A stretch of DNA of 62,852 nt from Opitutales bacterium (GTDB lineage: Bacteria > Verrucomicrobiota > Verrucomicrobiia > Opitutales > UBA2987): the NCBI GenBank assembly GCA_021772515.1, contig JAJFLU010000038.1:1-62852 (forward strand), given 5' to 3'. Positions 34,963-44,122 of this stretch are shown here, piece by piece. Both the position numbers and the translations under genes were made by a program. Below the pieces are notes generated by a model, which worked only from the letters and a program-made list of their open reading frames with translations, ran no database searches and was not told the origin of the DNA. Within the stretch, counting starts at the first letter, position 1, and the number at the start of each line of letters is the position of its first letter.

Positions 34963-37575
34963 ATGATCAAACTAAGGATAAAATTTGGACGATTCATAGC
35001 CGTTTTTTGTCTACCTCTCATTTTTTGGTCCCTGTCTACGATTGCTGCTCGCCCCAAGCAAAGTGAAGATGCATTGCTGGAATGGAGTAAACTCCCCCCT
35101 ATTCCGGGAGAAGAAGGTTTTTCAGGAATGTTTGGTGGAGTGAGCGTTGAAAAGCTTATTGTAGCCGGTGGGACGAATTTTAATAACAAACGCGGGTCGT
35201 CGGAAGGAGGTCACAAAAAGTGGTCTGACCTCATTTATATTCTGGACGAACCGGGATCTCAATGGCAATTGGCTGCCAAAAGACTCCCTCGCGCTTTGGC
35301 CTACGGGGTATCCGTTTCTTTTGAAGATGGAATTATATTTGCGGGTGGCAGCGACGGTGTCTCACACTATTCGGATGTCTTTATGCTGCGATGGGTCGAG
35401 AATCGCCTCGAATTTCAATCGCTGCCGTCGTTACCGAAACCATGCGCCTTTATGAGTGGATCGGTTCTTGGCAGCACGCTGTATATCGCAGGGGGACGGG
35501 AATCACCCCATGCTGTGGAGGCCCTTCATTCCTTTTGGTCTTTGGACCTATCCAAACCCTCCGGTCAACTATCCTGGCAAGAACTTATGCCTTGGCCCGG
35601 CCCGGCCCGGATGTTGGCGATTTCGGCGGTGCAGGATAATTCCTTTTTCCTATTCAGCGGAATGGAAATAGAAGTGGGAGAAGACAGCCTGGGACAAAAG
35701 CTGACGCCCTATCTTAATGACGCCTATCGTTACGAGCCCTTCAAGGGAGGCATCGGAAAAGCGTGGAAGCGAGTTGCGGATTTACCTCGGTCTGCAGTAG
35801 CCGCAGCCTCCCCCGCCATGGCTCTGGGGCAATCTCATATCGCAGTATTTGGTGGGTCTGACAGTTCCCAATTGCGTACTGATCTAACGCAAATCCCTAA
35901 AGTCCAGGGGAATATTCACCTCTACCATACCATCACGGACACATGGTCCCGCCGTGGATTGATGCCTGTCGGCACCGCTGGCGTGACTTTGCCTGCCGTG
36001 GCCTGGAATGACGGAGAGGTTTATATGGGCGCAGTGGGTGGGCCTTCAAAAGGTTCGCCGGATGTCTATTTCGTCAAGAGAAAGGCATCACAATCTAATT
36101 TTGGATTCATAAATTGGATAGTCTTGTCGGGTTATCTTGTCGCAATGCTGGGGATAGGTTTTTATTTTTCCAAAAGGGAACAAAGCATCAATGATTTTTT
36201 CCTGGCGGGTCGGCGAATCCCCTGGTGGGCGGCCGGTTTGAGTATATTCGGAACTCAGTTGAGCGCCCTTACTTTCATGGCCATTCCAGCAATGGCCTAT
36301 GCCACCGATTGGTCCGCGCTACTGAAATCATTCGGGATACTGTTTGTTGCTCCTTTCGTCATATATTTTTACCTGCCGTTCTTCCGGCAACTGAATGTAA
36401 CGACAGCTTATGAATACCTGGAAAAAAGATTCAACGTAATCGTCAGGCTCTACGGAATGTTAAAATTTCTAATAACCCAACTTTTACGAGTGGGTGTATT
36501 GCTTTACCTGCCGGCGGTCGCGCTTTCCGCAGTGACGGGAATGGATCCTTATTTATGCGTCATTGTTATAAGCATTTTCTGCACCGCCTATACTGTCATG
36601 GGTGGAATGGAAGCTGTCGTTTGGTCGGATGTCATACAGGTATTGGTGTTGGCTCTGGGATCGATGCTCTGTCTCTTTTTGATTCTATTTGAAGTTGGGG
36701 GGATTGGTGAGATTATTCGTTTGGGCACCAAATATGAAAAATTTCGAACCTTTAACTGGAGTTTCGATCCCACTGCCTTTTCTGTCTGGGTACTGATTGT
36801 CGGTCCTTTCTTTCAAAACCTTGGTGGTTATACAACTGAGCAGACTGTTGTTCAACGCTACCTATCGACGAAAACCGAAAAAGACGCGGCTCGCGGCATC
36901 TGGACAAATGCCTTAATCTCGATTCCCACCATCCTGATCTTTTATCCTCTAGGCACAGGTTTGTTCGCATTTTACAGGAAAAACCCTGAAAGACTTATGC
37001 CTGATCGCAATGATGCCATTTTACCCTATTTCATAGTCAATGAATTACCACCCGGGTTAGCCGGCCTCTTAATCGCAGGAATATTCGCAGCAGTTATGTC
37101 GTCCATGGACAGCAGTATGAACAGCGTCTCGGCCTCTCTGGTAAACGACTTCTTTCATAGATTTAACAAAAGGAAGGTCTCAGAAAAAGCTTCATTGAGA
37201 TTAGCCCGATGCTTAACGGTTTCCATTGGGGTCATTGGATGCGGCGCAGGTTTGCTCCTGCTCACTTTCGATATCCGGTTGATCATCTTTCAATTGATAG
37301 CATTCTTGGGGCTGATAGCGGGCGGATTAACTGGTGTATTCATTCTCGGAATATTCACGCAACGGGCAAATAGTATTGGTGTGTTATGCGGGGCCGGGGC
37401 GGGTTTTGTTGGGCCATTTTTGGTAAAAAACTACACTGACCTCAATATCTTCCTCTATGCACCCATCGGCGTGCTATCTTGTGTCACAATAGGTTATATC
37501 GTCAGTATCCTTACTCCGTTTGCCAATAAGGATGTCGAGGGCCTGTCGATACAAACCCTGAATAGAGCAGGATGA
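34963..37575 (+). CDS. Exported kelch (NanM-like mutarotase) domain fused to sodium:solute symporter (module B)
   Basis: An 870-residue paralogue of 7020-9587. The start is the ATG at 34963, where a signal peptide begins (FIAVFCLPLIFWSLSTIAA); the open frame extends to a TTG at 34882 without signal-like sequence. The kelch propeller runs from about residue 35 to 370 (KLIVAGGTNF, YIAGGRESPH, AVFGGSDSS). The SSS permease starts at about residue 379 (INWIVLSGYLVAMLGIGFYF, FFLAGRRIPWWAAG). It follows the Asp-box gene on the plus strand, so this pair forms an 'outside enzyme plus anomer-specific Na+ importer' unit. Confidence 0.88.
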   Translation: MIKLRIKFGRFIAVFCLPLIFWSLSTIAARPKQSEDALLEWSKLPPIPGEEGFSGMFGGVSVEKLIVAGGTNFNNKRGSSEGGHKKWSDLIYILDEPGSQWQLAAKRLPRALAYGVSVSFEDGIIFAGGSDGVSHYSDVFMLRWVENRLEFQSLPSLPKPCAFMSGSVLGSTLYIAGGRESPHAVEALHSFWSLDLSKPSGQLSWQELMPWPGPARMLAISAVQDNSFFLFSGMEIEVGEDSLGQKLTPYLNDAYRYEPFKGGIGKAWKRVADLPRSAVAAASPAMALGQSHIAVFGGSDSSQLRTDLTQIPKVQGNIHLYHTITDTWSRRGLMPVGTAGVTLPAVAWNDGEVYMGAVGGPSKGSPDVYFVKRKASQSNFGFINWIVLSGYLVAMLGIGFYFSKREQSINDFFLAGRRIPWWAAGLSIFGTQLSALTFMAIPAMAYATDWSALLKSFGILFVAPFVIYFYLPFFRQLNVTTAYEYLEKRFNVIVRLYGMLKFLITQLLRVGVLLYLPAVALSAVTGMDPYLCVIVISIFCTAYTVMGGMEAVVWSDVIQVLVLALGSMLCLFLILFEVGGIGEIIRLGTKYEKFRTFNWSFDPTAFSVWVLIVGPFFQNLGGYTTEQTVVQRYLSTKTEKDAARGIWTNALISIPTILIFYPLGTGLFAFYRKNPERLMPDRNDAILPYFIVNELPPGLAGLLIAGIFAAVMSSMDSSMNSVSASLVNDFFHRFNKRKVSEKASLRLARCLTVSIGVIGCGAGLLLLTFDIRLIIFQLIAFLGLIAGGLTGVFILGIFTQRANSIGVLCGAGAGFVGPFLVKNYTDLNIFLYAPIGVLSCVTIGYIVSILTPFANKDVEGLSIQTLNRAG

Positions 37576-38344
37576 AAATTAGTTAGAGTTTGGAAATATT
37601 GGTTTATCCAAGAAAATATTCATTTTCTAACGTACCTCTTCAAGAAGTTTGATTCCGAAAATCAGCCCACAGCTGTAAAGCATTGTTTTCTGCCAATCGG
37701 CTTGCCGATAATAGTACGTTAGCATGCCACCCAAGCGTTTCTTTGAGGATATGTCCCTACTCAATATCTCGGGTCATATCAACTGATTTCCGCTGCCCTG
37801 ATGGTTCCTCTCGGCATTGTAATGCTCCAAGTATTGGCAATTCGCAGATTATTGTGGGAGAGAATTACTTAATCAAAAAAGTGGGATGTGTTTTTCACAA
37901 TTGAAGAGGCAGCGCGACCGTTTATTTTTTCTCCTCTACAGCCGGAGGGGCTTGCCGGTGTGTTTTTTCATATTGAATTGAACATCAGAGGGTTATGTAT
38001 GGTCAACGGGTACTATGGAGTCGTTGGCTAAAATGCGAAAGGGGTTTGTAGTGAAGTGTCAATTGTTTACGCGGTTACTCTTGACATGGCCATGCACTGA
38101 GGAAATTGGACAGTTCCCACAAAAACTCACGAAGAACCGATTAACTTTCAGAAAGACGCTGTTTATCAACTACTTGCAAAGCTCTAAACAAGAAAATCAA
38201 ACTTAGCATTACACGACCAATTGATGCTCAAGGGGTTTTAACTGGACTCCAGTGTTTGAAACCTGAAAATTGGATCGAATTATTGGGAATAACCATTTTG
38301 AACGATTATGAACGTTATTAAGAGAAATTTCGATTGAGAAAACT
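37576..38344. other. 769-bp intergenic region with a degenerate transposase
   Basis: The left third holds the transposase remnant at 37627-37848. The rest (37849-38344) has no protein-like frame and no clear repeat; CAGCCGGAGGGGCTTGCCGG near 37940-37959 is a weak hairpin. It precedes the GH1 gene and must hold its promoter. Confidence 0.6.
37627..37848 (-). pseudogene. Degenerate transposase C-terminus (integrase-core family)
   Basis: Reverse-strand translation gives QYLEHYNAERNHQGSGNQLI, then a stop, then KKRLGGMLTYYYRQAD in the same frame. The first segment is the typical end of a DDE/rve integrase core (H-Y-x-x-E-R-x-H-Q-G-x-G-N) and the second is the typical tail (R-L-G-G-M-L-x-Y-Y). The in-frame stop and the lack of any upstream catalytic domain show it is a dead fragment. 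The frame also has a stop just upstream of the kept part. Confidence 0.75.
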
Positions 38345-39733
38345 ATGAATTCTTTTCCGAGTGATTTTGTCTGGGGAGCGGCCACAGCCAGTTACCAGAT
38401 CGAGGGCGGTTGGCTGGAAAATGGTAAGGGTTTGTCAATTTGGGATGCTTTTACCCATATTCCGGGGAAAATTGACAATGGAGATACAGGAGATGTCGCC
38501 TGCGACCATTTTCATAAATTCAAGGATGATATCGCCTTGATGGCTCAATTAGGATTAAAGGCCTACCGTTTTTCCATTTCCTGGTCCCGGATTTATCCGG
38601 ATGGGCGAAATGCGGTGAATCCGGCAGGCATACAGTTTTATTCCAACTTGATTGATGAATTGCTGAAGCATGACATTACCCCGTGGGTAACCCTTTATCA
38701 TTGGGATTTGCCTCTTGCCCTCGAACTGGAATTGGATGGTTGGAGAAACCCCGCGATGGCAGAAATATTCGCCCGGTATGCTTCAACCTGTTTTCAACAT
38801 TTCGGGGATCGGGTAAAATATTGGATTACTTTTAATGAGCCTTGGGTAGTTGCGATTTTTGGTCATGGAAATGGCGTCATGGCTCCAGGTCGTGTATCCA
38901 ATACTGAGCCCTACCAGGTGGCGCACCAGCTCCTTCGCGCCCATGGACTGGCGGTAGAAGCTTATCGACGCAATTTTCAGCCGCACCAGAATGGGCTTAT
39001 TGGAATTACCAACGTGGGCGATTGGCGGGAACCTCTAACCGATTCCGAAAAGGACCGTGAGTCGGCCGAACGTGCTCTGGAATTTATGCTCGGATGGTTT
39101 GCCGATCCAATTTATTTCGGTCAATACCCGGCGTGTATGCGTGAGCGGGTAGGAGAAAAGCTGCCACGGTTTTCGGAGGAAGACATGGCGAGTATTCAGG
39201 GTTCCTGCGATTTTTTCGGACTAAATCATTACTCCACTATGTATGCTTCCCACATTGAGGAAAGCGAGGGGGTGCAAATTGATCCCTACGCCAATTTCGG
39301 CATCGCAGAGGATCAGGATATCAACCTGTCGAGCGACCCCTCGTGGAGGAAGACCCATTTTGGCTGGAACATCGTTCCCTGGGGTTGTCGTAAAATGCTG
39401 CAATGGATCAGCCGGCGTTACGACCATCCCGAAATATTCATCATGGAAAATGGCTGCTCTTTCGATAACGAATTGGTGGACGGGCAGGCCCACGATCCGC
39501 AACGCATCGACTTCCTTAGTGGGTATCTAGGAGAATGTCATAAAGCCATTGAAGACGGTGTAAAATTAAAAGGCTACTTTCTATGGTCCCTCATGGATAA
39601 TTTTGAATGGGCTCACGGATTCTCCAAACGATTCGGAATTATTTATGTGGACTACCCAACCGGCAAACGTTATCCCAAAGAATCGGCAGGATGGTACAGC
39701 GAAGTTATCCAAAACAACGGATTGAGAGATTGA
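38345..39733 (+). CDS. GH1 family beta-glycosidase
   Basis: A 462-residue family 1 glycoside hydrolase. The N-terminal signature FVWGAATASYQIEG, the acid/base E165 in TFNEP and the nucleophile E368 in IMENG are present, with NFEW-A-GFSKRFG near the end. No signal peptide is visible, so it cleaves imported disaccharides or glycosides in the cytoplasm. The GPH-type transporter gene follows 93 bp downstream and probably imports its substrate. Beta-glucosidase is the usual activity, but beta-galactosidase or beta-fucosidase are possible. Confidence 0.95.
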   Translation: MNSFPSDFVWGAATASYQIEGGWLENGKGLSIWDAFTHIPGKIDNGDTGDVACDHFHKFKDDIALMAQLGLKAYRFSISWSRIYPDGRNAVNPAGIQFYSNLIDELLKHDITPWVTLYHWDLPLALELELDGWRNPAMAEIFARYASTCFQHFGDRVKYWITFNEPWVVAIFGHGNGVMAPGRVSNTEPYQVAHQLLRAHGLAVEAYRRNFQPHQNGLIGITNVGDWREPLTDSEKDRESAERALEFMLGWFADPIYFGQYPACMRERVGEKLPRFSEEDMASIQGSCDFFGLNHYSTMYASHIEESEGVQIDPYANFGIAEDQDINLSSDPSWRKTHFGWNIVPWGCRKMLQWISRRYDHPEIFIMENGCSFDNELVDGQAHDPQRIDFLSGYLGECHKAIEDGVKLKGYFLWSLMDNFEWAHGFSKRFGIIYVDYPTGKRYPKESAGWYSEVIQNNGLRD

Positions 39734-39826
39734 TGGAAAAATGAACTATTTATCAACAATATTCATCGGATTGCAGAGCCCGCAACTAACCATGAAATCT
39801 TCAATTTGCATAATGAAAGGTTCCGT

Positions 39827-41185
39827 TTGGAAACAGTAAAACCCATTGTATCGGTTAAAGAAAAAATAGCTTATGGCCTGGGCGATACAGCCACCAACCT
39901 TGTTTGGCGCACACTGATGGTCTTTCTGCCCTTCTTTTATACAGATGTGTTCGGGATTTCGGCAGCAGCCGTGGGGACATTATTGCTCGTAAGTCGTTAT
40001 GGCGACGGCATTACGGACTTCTTTATGGGTATCCTGGCCGACCGCTGTAATTCCAGGTGGGGCAAATTCAGACCGTGGATTCTTTGGACCGCTGTTCCTT
40101 TTGGCGTACTTACTGTATTGACTTTCACGACCCCCGATCTGGGTCCGACCGGAAAACTCGTTTACGCTTACCTGACCTACAATGCTCTGCTAATTGTATT
40201 CACGGCTAACAATGTTCCTTATTCCGCCCTAACCGGCGTTCTTTCTCCCGATCCGTCTGAGCGAGTCATCATCTCTTCCTACCGATTCTTTTTTGCCTAT
40301 TTAGGAGCCATCCTGACGCAAGGTCTAAGCACTCATCTTGTGACATACTTTGGCCAGGGCGATGAAGTTATAGGCTACCAAAAGACAATGACGCTCTTTG
40401 CGAGTATCACCGTATTCTTGTTTATTATCACATTTCTTTCTACAAGGGAACGGGTAATCGCGCCAAAAGTGCGAACACACAGCCTAAAGGAAGATTTCAG
40501 AGATTTATTCAATAATAAGCCCTGGATAATTCTATTCTGTGTTGGCCTATCGTTCGTCACTATGGCCACGGTTAAACAGAGCGTGACTTTGTATTTTTTC
40601 ACCTATTTTATCGAAAACATTCCCATGGCTGCCACCTATATGGTACTTGGCACATTCGGAGGCATGATAGGAGCCTCATTAACGGGAAAGTTCTGTGCGC
40701 TTTGGGGTAGAAAAGCGGTGATGAATTATTGTTTCATTCTGGCCGCGACAAGCAGTTTGGCCATGTTTTTTGCTGGGCCATCCGATATCGCTATAATAAT
40801 AATTCTGGGGTTTTTAACGGAGTTTGCCACCGGACCCATTGTTACTTTGTTTTTTGCGATGCTGGCGGATGCGGCTGACTTTTCCGAATGGAAGACCTAC
40901 CGCCGGGCCACGGGCCTTGTTTATTCTGCGGGAACATTGTCCCTTAAGTTTGGCACCGGTGTAGGCGGTGCCTTGACGGGTTTCACCCTAACCTACTTTG
41001 GTTATATTGCCGGTGTTTCCCAAACCGAAGAAACGTTATTAGGAATCCGTTTATTAAACAGCATTTTCCCCGCCATCGCCGCGATATTAGGCTTGATCGC
41101 ATTTAGCTATTATCCGATCAACGAAAAGCTACTGAAAACTATAAACGATGCATTGGCTAAGCGGCATCAGCCAGAATCAGCATAA
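39827..41185 (+). CDS. GPH-family sugar:cation symporter (MFS_2)
   Basis: A 452-residue, twelve-helix carrier like MelB/XylP/UidB. SVKEKIAYGLGDTATNL, the loop DRCNSRWGKFRPWI and 'NVPYSALTGVLSPDPSERVI' are family signatures. No ATG is available in frame before the first helix. The TTG at 39827 is chosen because GAAAGG lies 6 bases before it; another TTG at 39806 is less well placed. It follows the GH1 gene, so a beta-glycoside is the likely cargo. Confidence 0.87.
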   Translation: METVKPIVSVKEKIAYGLGDTATNLVWRTLMVFLPFFYTDVFGISAAAVGTLLLVSRYGDGITDFFMGILADRCNSRWGKFRPWILWTAVPFGVLTVLTFTTPDLGPTGKLVYAYLTYNALLIVFTANNVPYSALTGVLSPDPSERVIISSYRFFFAYLGAILTQGLSTHLVTYFGQGDEVIGYQKTMTLFASITVFLFIITFLSTRERVIAPKVRTHSLKEDFRDLFNNKPWIILFCVGLSFVTMATVKQSVTLYFFTYFIENIPMAATYMVLGTFGGMIGASLTGKFCALWGRKAVMNYCFILAATSSLAMFFAGPSDIAIIIILGFLTEFATGPIVTLFFAMLADAADFSEWKTYRRATGLVYSAGTLSLKFGTGVGGALTGFTLTYFGYIAGVSQTEETLLGIRLLNSIFPAIAAILGLIAFSYYPINEKLLKTINDALAKRHQPESA

Positions 41186-41433
41186 GTTGTATGCTTCGGG
41201 TTCTTCGCCAATGGAATAGTCCAGTTAAGACATTCATACTTGATAGACCTCACGAACCGCTCCGAGTAACATTGAAGTGTACTGGATTTGGGTGACTACC
41301 TCTAGTTATCGGTTTCCGGTAGTTCACTTTTAAACCGTTGCGTCCTTTTCAATTGATGGTAAAGGTTCGGCATAGGCAGCTCTTCCGGCAGGCTTTCCCA
41401 CAGGCCGTATCCGCGATCGCTTTGACCACAATT

Positions 41434-42960
41434 TCAACTGCTTTTAGTGGGCATGGGCAGCGGTCCATCCCTTGAGGGCATGGAAGGATAGGTGGGCATT
41501 CCTATTTCTTGAACCAGATCCGGTATTTTCACCATATTGCCCGTCTCAATACTGCGGTTGGCAGCGACTCCGGTAATTATTGAATAAGCGCCGGAACGTT
41601 GGTCGGCAGCCCGCATATATTTATCTCTCGGTGGGTGAGGAAGGAATACATCGTCCAATAATTTTTTATCGCCACCGCCATGACTCCCCTCACCTGCCCA
41701 AACTTCTTTTTCATAAGATTCCCCCCGAAGCGGAATTATCGTTGTTCTTGTGCCACCTCTAATAATTCCCCCTTGCACAGTATCGGTACCATTAACGTAT
41801 ATTTTTTCTTTGCTGATATGTTCAAGGCGACCTTTTGTACCATTGAATACGATGGTATAGCCTTCCCAGGAATTAAAGGCATTGACTGAATAGGAAAGGG
41901 TTACTCCGCTGCCATAGGTGACCAACACATTCATCGTGTCCTCAATATCGATATCGGGCCGGAATACACAGCGGTCGCGAAAGTATCCATCGAACTTTTC
42001 GTTGTCGAGGTATAGAGCCTTGAGCGACTTATCTGCCGCAAGATCCAGCTCGAAACCGCAGATATTCTTTTCCGGGCAGGTATGGCAGCGCTCATGATAG
42101 CTCGACAGGCCAATCCGCTTGGCCATTTGCGGGGTATAATACTCGCGCTTGCCGGTCGCGCTGACCACCACGGGAATGTCCGAAAGCCACCAATTCACAA
42201 GATCGAAATGATGCGTCGCTTTATGCACCATGAGACCCCCCGAATTTTTTTTCTGACTATGCCAACGGCGAAAATAATCGGCCCCATGAAAAGTATTCAG
42301 CATCCAATGAAAATCGACCGAAAGGATTTCCCCGATTTCACCGCTCATAAGGATGTCTTTAATCTGAGTTCGGGGCGGAGAATAACGATAATTAAAGGTA
42401 ATGGTGCAGTGTTTTCCGGTTTTGCGCTGGGTATCGATAATCTGCTGGCACTTGTCGGTGTCTATCGTCATCGGTTTTTCACTGATAACGTCACATCCAA
42501 GCTCCATTCCACGGACAATATAGAGGTGGTGAAAACCATCCACGGTTGTCACGATCACGGTGTCCGGTTTTTGTTCGGCAATCATGCGGTCGAATTCCGT
42601 GGCCCCAAAAACTGGCGGCACGGGTTTGCCATGCTGCCGTGACCTCTCCTGCGCCAATTTTAAACGACCCGCGTTTACATCACAAAAACCCACCAACTCT
42701 GAATACTTCTCATAGTCTTTTTCAATCGCCGTTTGATACATGCGTGAACGCGAACCCGTACCGACAATGACATAACGCTTTTTACGGTTACCCGACTCGG
42801 CTGCGGAGAGTATTGGTGACTGCGCTAATATGGCCGCCACACTGGCATTGGCAGATGTTTTCAGGAATTTCCGGCGGTTCCAGGACTTTGATTTATCTGC
42901 CGCGGCATCCGCATGTTCAACTTGAGTTTGCAACGTAGTGTCATATTTCTTTTCATTCAT
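41434..42960 (-). CDS. Tat-exported Gfo/Idh/MocA oxidoreductase with Cys cluster
   Basis: A 508-residue protein. The ATG at 42960 is chosen for AAGAAGGA just upstream; the frame is open to 43038. A twin-arginine signal (NRRKFLKTSANASVAAILA, residues 28-46) directs export of a folded, NAD(P)-loaded enzyme. The Rossmann motif VGTGSRS, the EKP motif (161-163) and HKATHHFD with a likely catalytic His follow. Four Cys (C292, C295, C301, C331) in RCHTCPEKNICGF and RDRCVF could bind a metal. It is divergent from the DUF6807 gene. The substrate is probably a sugar or glycoside. Confidence 0.88.
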   Translation of the reverse strand: MNEKKYDTTLQTQVEHADAAADKSKSWNRRKFLKTSANASVAAILAQSPILSAAESGNRKKRYVIVGTGSRSRMYQTAIEKDYEKYSELVGFCDVNAGRLKLAQERSRQHGKPVPPVFGATEFDRMIAEQKPDTVIVTTVDGFHHLYIVRGMELGCDVISEKPMTIDTDKCQQIIDTQRKTGKHCTITFNYRYSPPRTQIKDILMSGEIGEILSVDFHWMLNTFHGADYFRRWHSQKKNSGGLMVHKATHHFDLVNWWLSDIPVVVSATGKREYYTPQMAKRIGLSSYHERCHTCPEKNICGFELDLAADKSLKALYLDNEKFDGYFRDRCVFRPDIDIEDTMNVLVTYGSGVTLSYSVNAFNSWEGYTIVFNGTKGRLEHISKEKIYVNGTDTVQGGIIRGGTRTTIIPLRGESYEKEVWAGEGSHGGGDKKLLDDVFLPHPPRDKYMRAADQRSGAYSIITGVAANRSIETGNMVKIPDLVQEIGMPTYPSMPSRDGPLPMPTKSS

Positions 42961-43048
42961 TATTTTCCTTCTTTTGCGTTCGCCATAACCCGTTTCTGTT
43001 TTCAACATATAATCACGTAGTATTGCAAGACTAACCAAGATATTTCCC

Positions 43049-44014
43049 GTGAGAAGTTTTTATGCCTATACCTTTTTCTTGATGCTGATATTAGCTGCTG
43101 CGGGATATGGTGCCCAAGTGGATCTTCCTATGGAGGGCGTTACGATCCAAAAAAGGAAAGGTGGAATTGAAGCGTGGGTGGGCCAAAAGCTCGTTCTTGT
43201 TTACAACACTGCAACCGTCATGCCTCCCGAGGGCCAGCCGGAATATTTTAAACGCAGCGGTTTCATCCATCCACTCAACTCTCCGAAGGGCGCCGCGCTG
43301 ACAGATGATTTTCCGGCAGGACACACTCACCAACATGGTATGTTCTTTGCGTGGACAAAAGCCACGTTCCATGGGGATGAGATCGATTTCTGGAATCAGC
43401 ACAAAGGCACGGGAACAGTCGAGCATATTGAAGTCCTTGAAATGACCAGCGGTTTGGATTCGGGCCTATTCAAAATACGGCAGCAAGAAGTCAGCCTCGA
43501 GCATGGACCTGCCCTAGAAGATATATGGACGGTGAAAATCTTGAATCGGAAGGATCCTTTTGAAATTGAAATTGAAATCGAGCAAAAGTGCCTCACCGAT
43601 GCTCAGGTTGTGCTGGAGGAATACCATTACGGCGGCTTTGCCTTTCGAGGAACGGCGCAATGGAATGCCGATGATGGCGACCTTTTTAAATCCCCCATGC
43701 AAATAGTAACCCGCGAGGGAAAAAATAAAGTCGAGAGCAACCACACACGCCCGGGCTGGATTGCCGCTTGGGGATCTGTCGACAAAGGATCGGCTGGTGT
43801 TGCCATATTGGACCACCCCGATAACTTCCGTTTCCCTCAGCCGGTCCGGATCCATCCCAGGATGCCTTATTTTGTCTTTTCACCTCCGGTGTTGGGCCGA
43901 TACGTTCTGGAACCCGGCAAAGATTATCATTCGCGGTACAAGGTGCTGCTTTTTGACGGTGAACCGGACACCGAAAACCTCGAGCGCCTCTTCGAAGAAT
44001 TTGGCAAAAAGTAG
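43049..44014 (+). CDS. DUF6807 (PmoA-like) exported protein
   Basis: A 321-residue protein with a short signal peptide (YTFFLMLILAAAGYGAQ) from a GTG start at 43049; no ATG is available before the hydrophobic core. FIHPLNSPKGAALTDDFP and GHTHQHGMFFAWT are typical of the family often labelled 'methane oxygenase PmoA', though it has no known link to methane. His-rich HTHQHG may bind a metal. Members commonly lie beside exported Gfo/Idh genes, as here on both sides. The biochemical role is unknown. Confidence 0.8.
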   Translation: MRSFYAYTFFLMLILAAAGYGAQVDLPMEGVTIQKRKGGIEAWVGQKLVLVYNTATVMPPEGQPEYFKRSGFIHPLNSPKGAALTDDFPAGHTHQHGMFFAWTKATFHGDEIDFWNQHKGTGTVEHIEVLEMTSGLDSGLFKIRQQEVSLEHGPALEDIWTVKILNRKDPFEIEIEIEQKCLTDAQVVLEEYHYGGFAFRGTAQWNADDGDLFKSPMQIVTREGKNKVESNHTRPGWIAAWGSVDKGSAGVAILDHPDNFRFPQPVRIHPRMPYFVFSPPVLGRYVLEPGKDYHSRYKVLLFDGEPDTENLERLFEEFGKK

Positions 44015-44122
44015 GAAATTCGCTCGCATCATCTCACCCGATTAATACTTCCATCGACATAAAATTAGTCGTTATTGATTTAATACAAAAATAATTTCAC
44101 TGACAGTGAATACTACAAGGTA

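Noticed and set aside
37683..37904. 73-codon plus-strand open frame downstream of kelch-symporter B
   Set aside because: The opposite strand holds the transposase remnant; the plus frame is its antisense.
38015..38206. 63-codon plus-strand frame upstream of the GH1 gene
   Set aside because: No ribosome site, no recognisable motif and atypical composition; likely chance.
43049..44014. Methane monooxygenase subunit PmoA
   Set aside because: The database-style name is misleading: the protein is soluble and exported, not a multi-helix membrane subunit.
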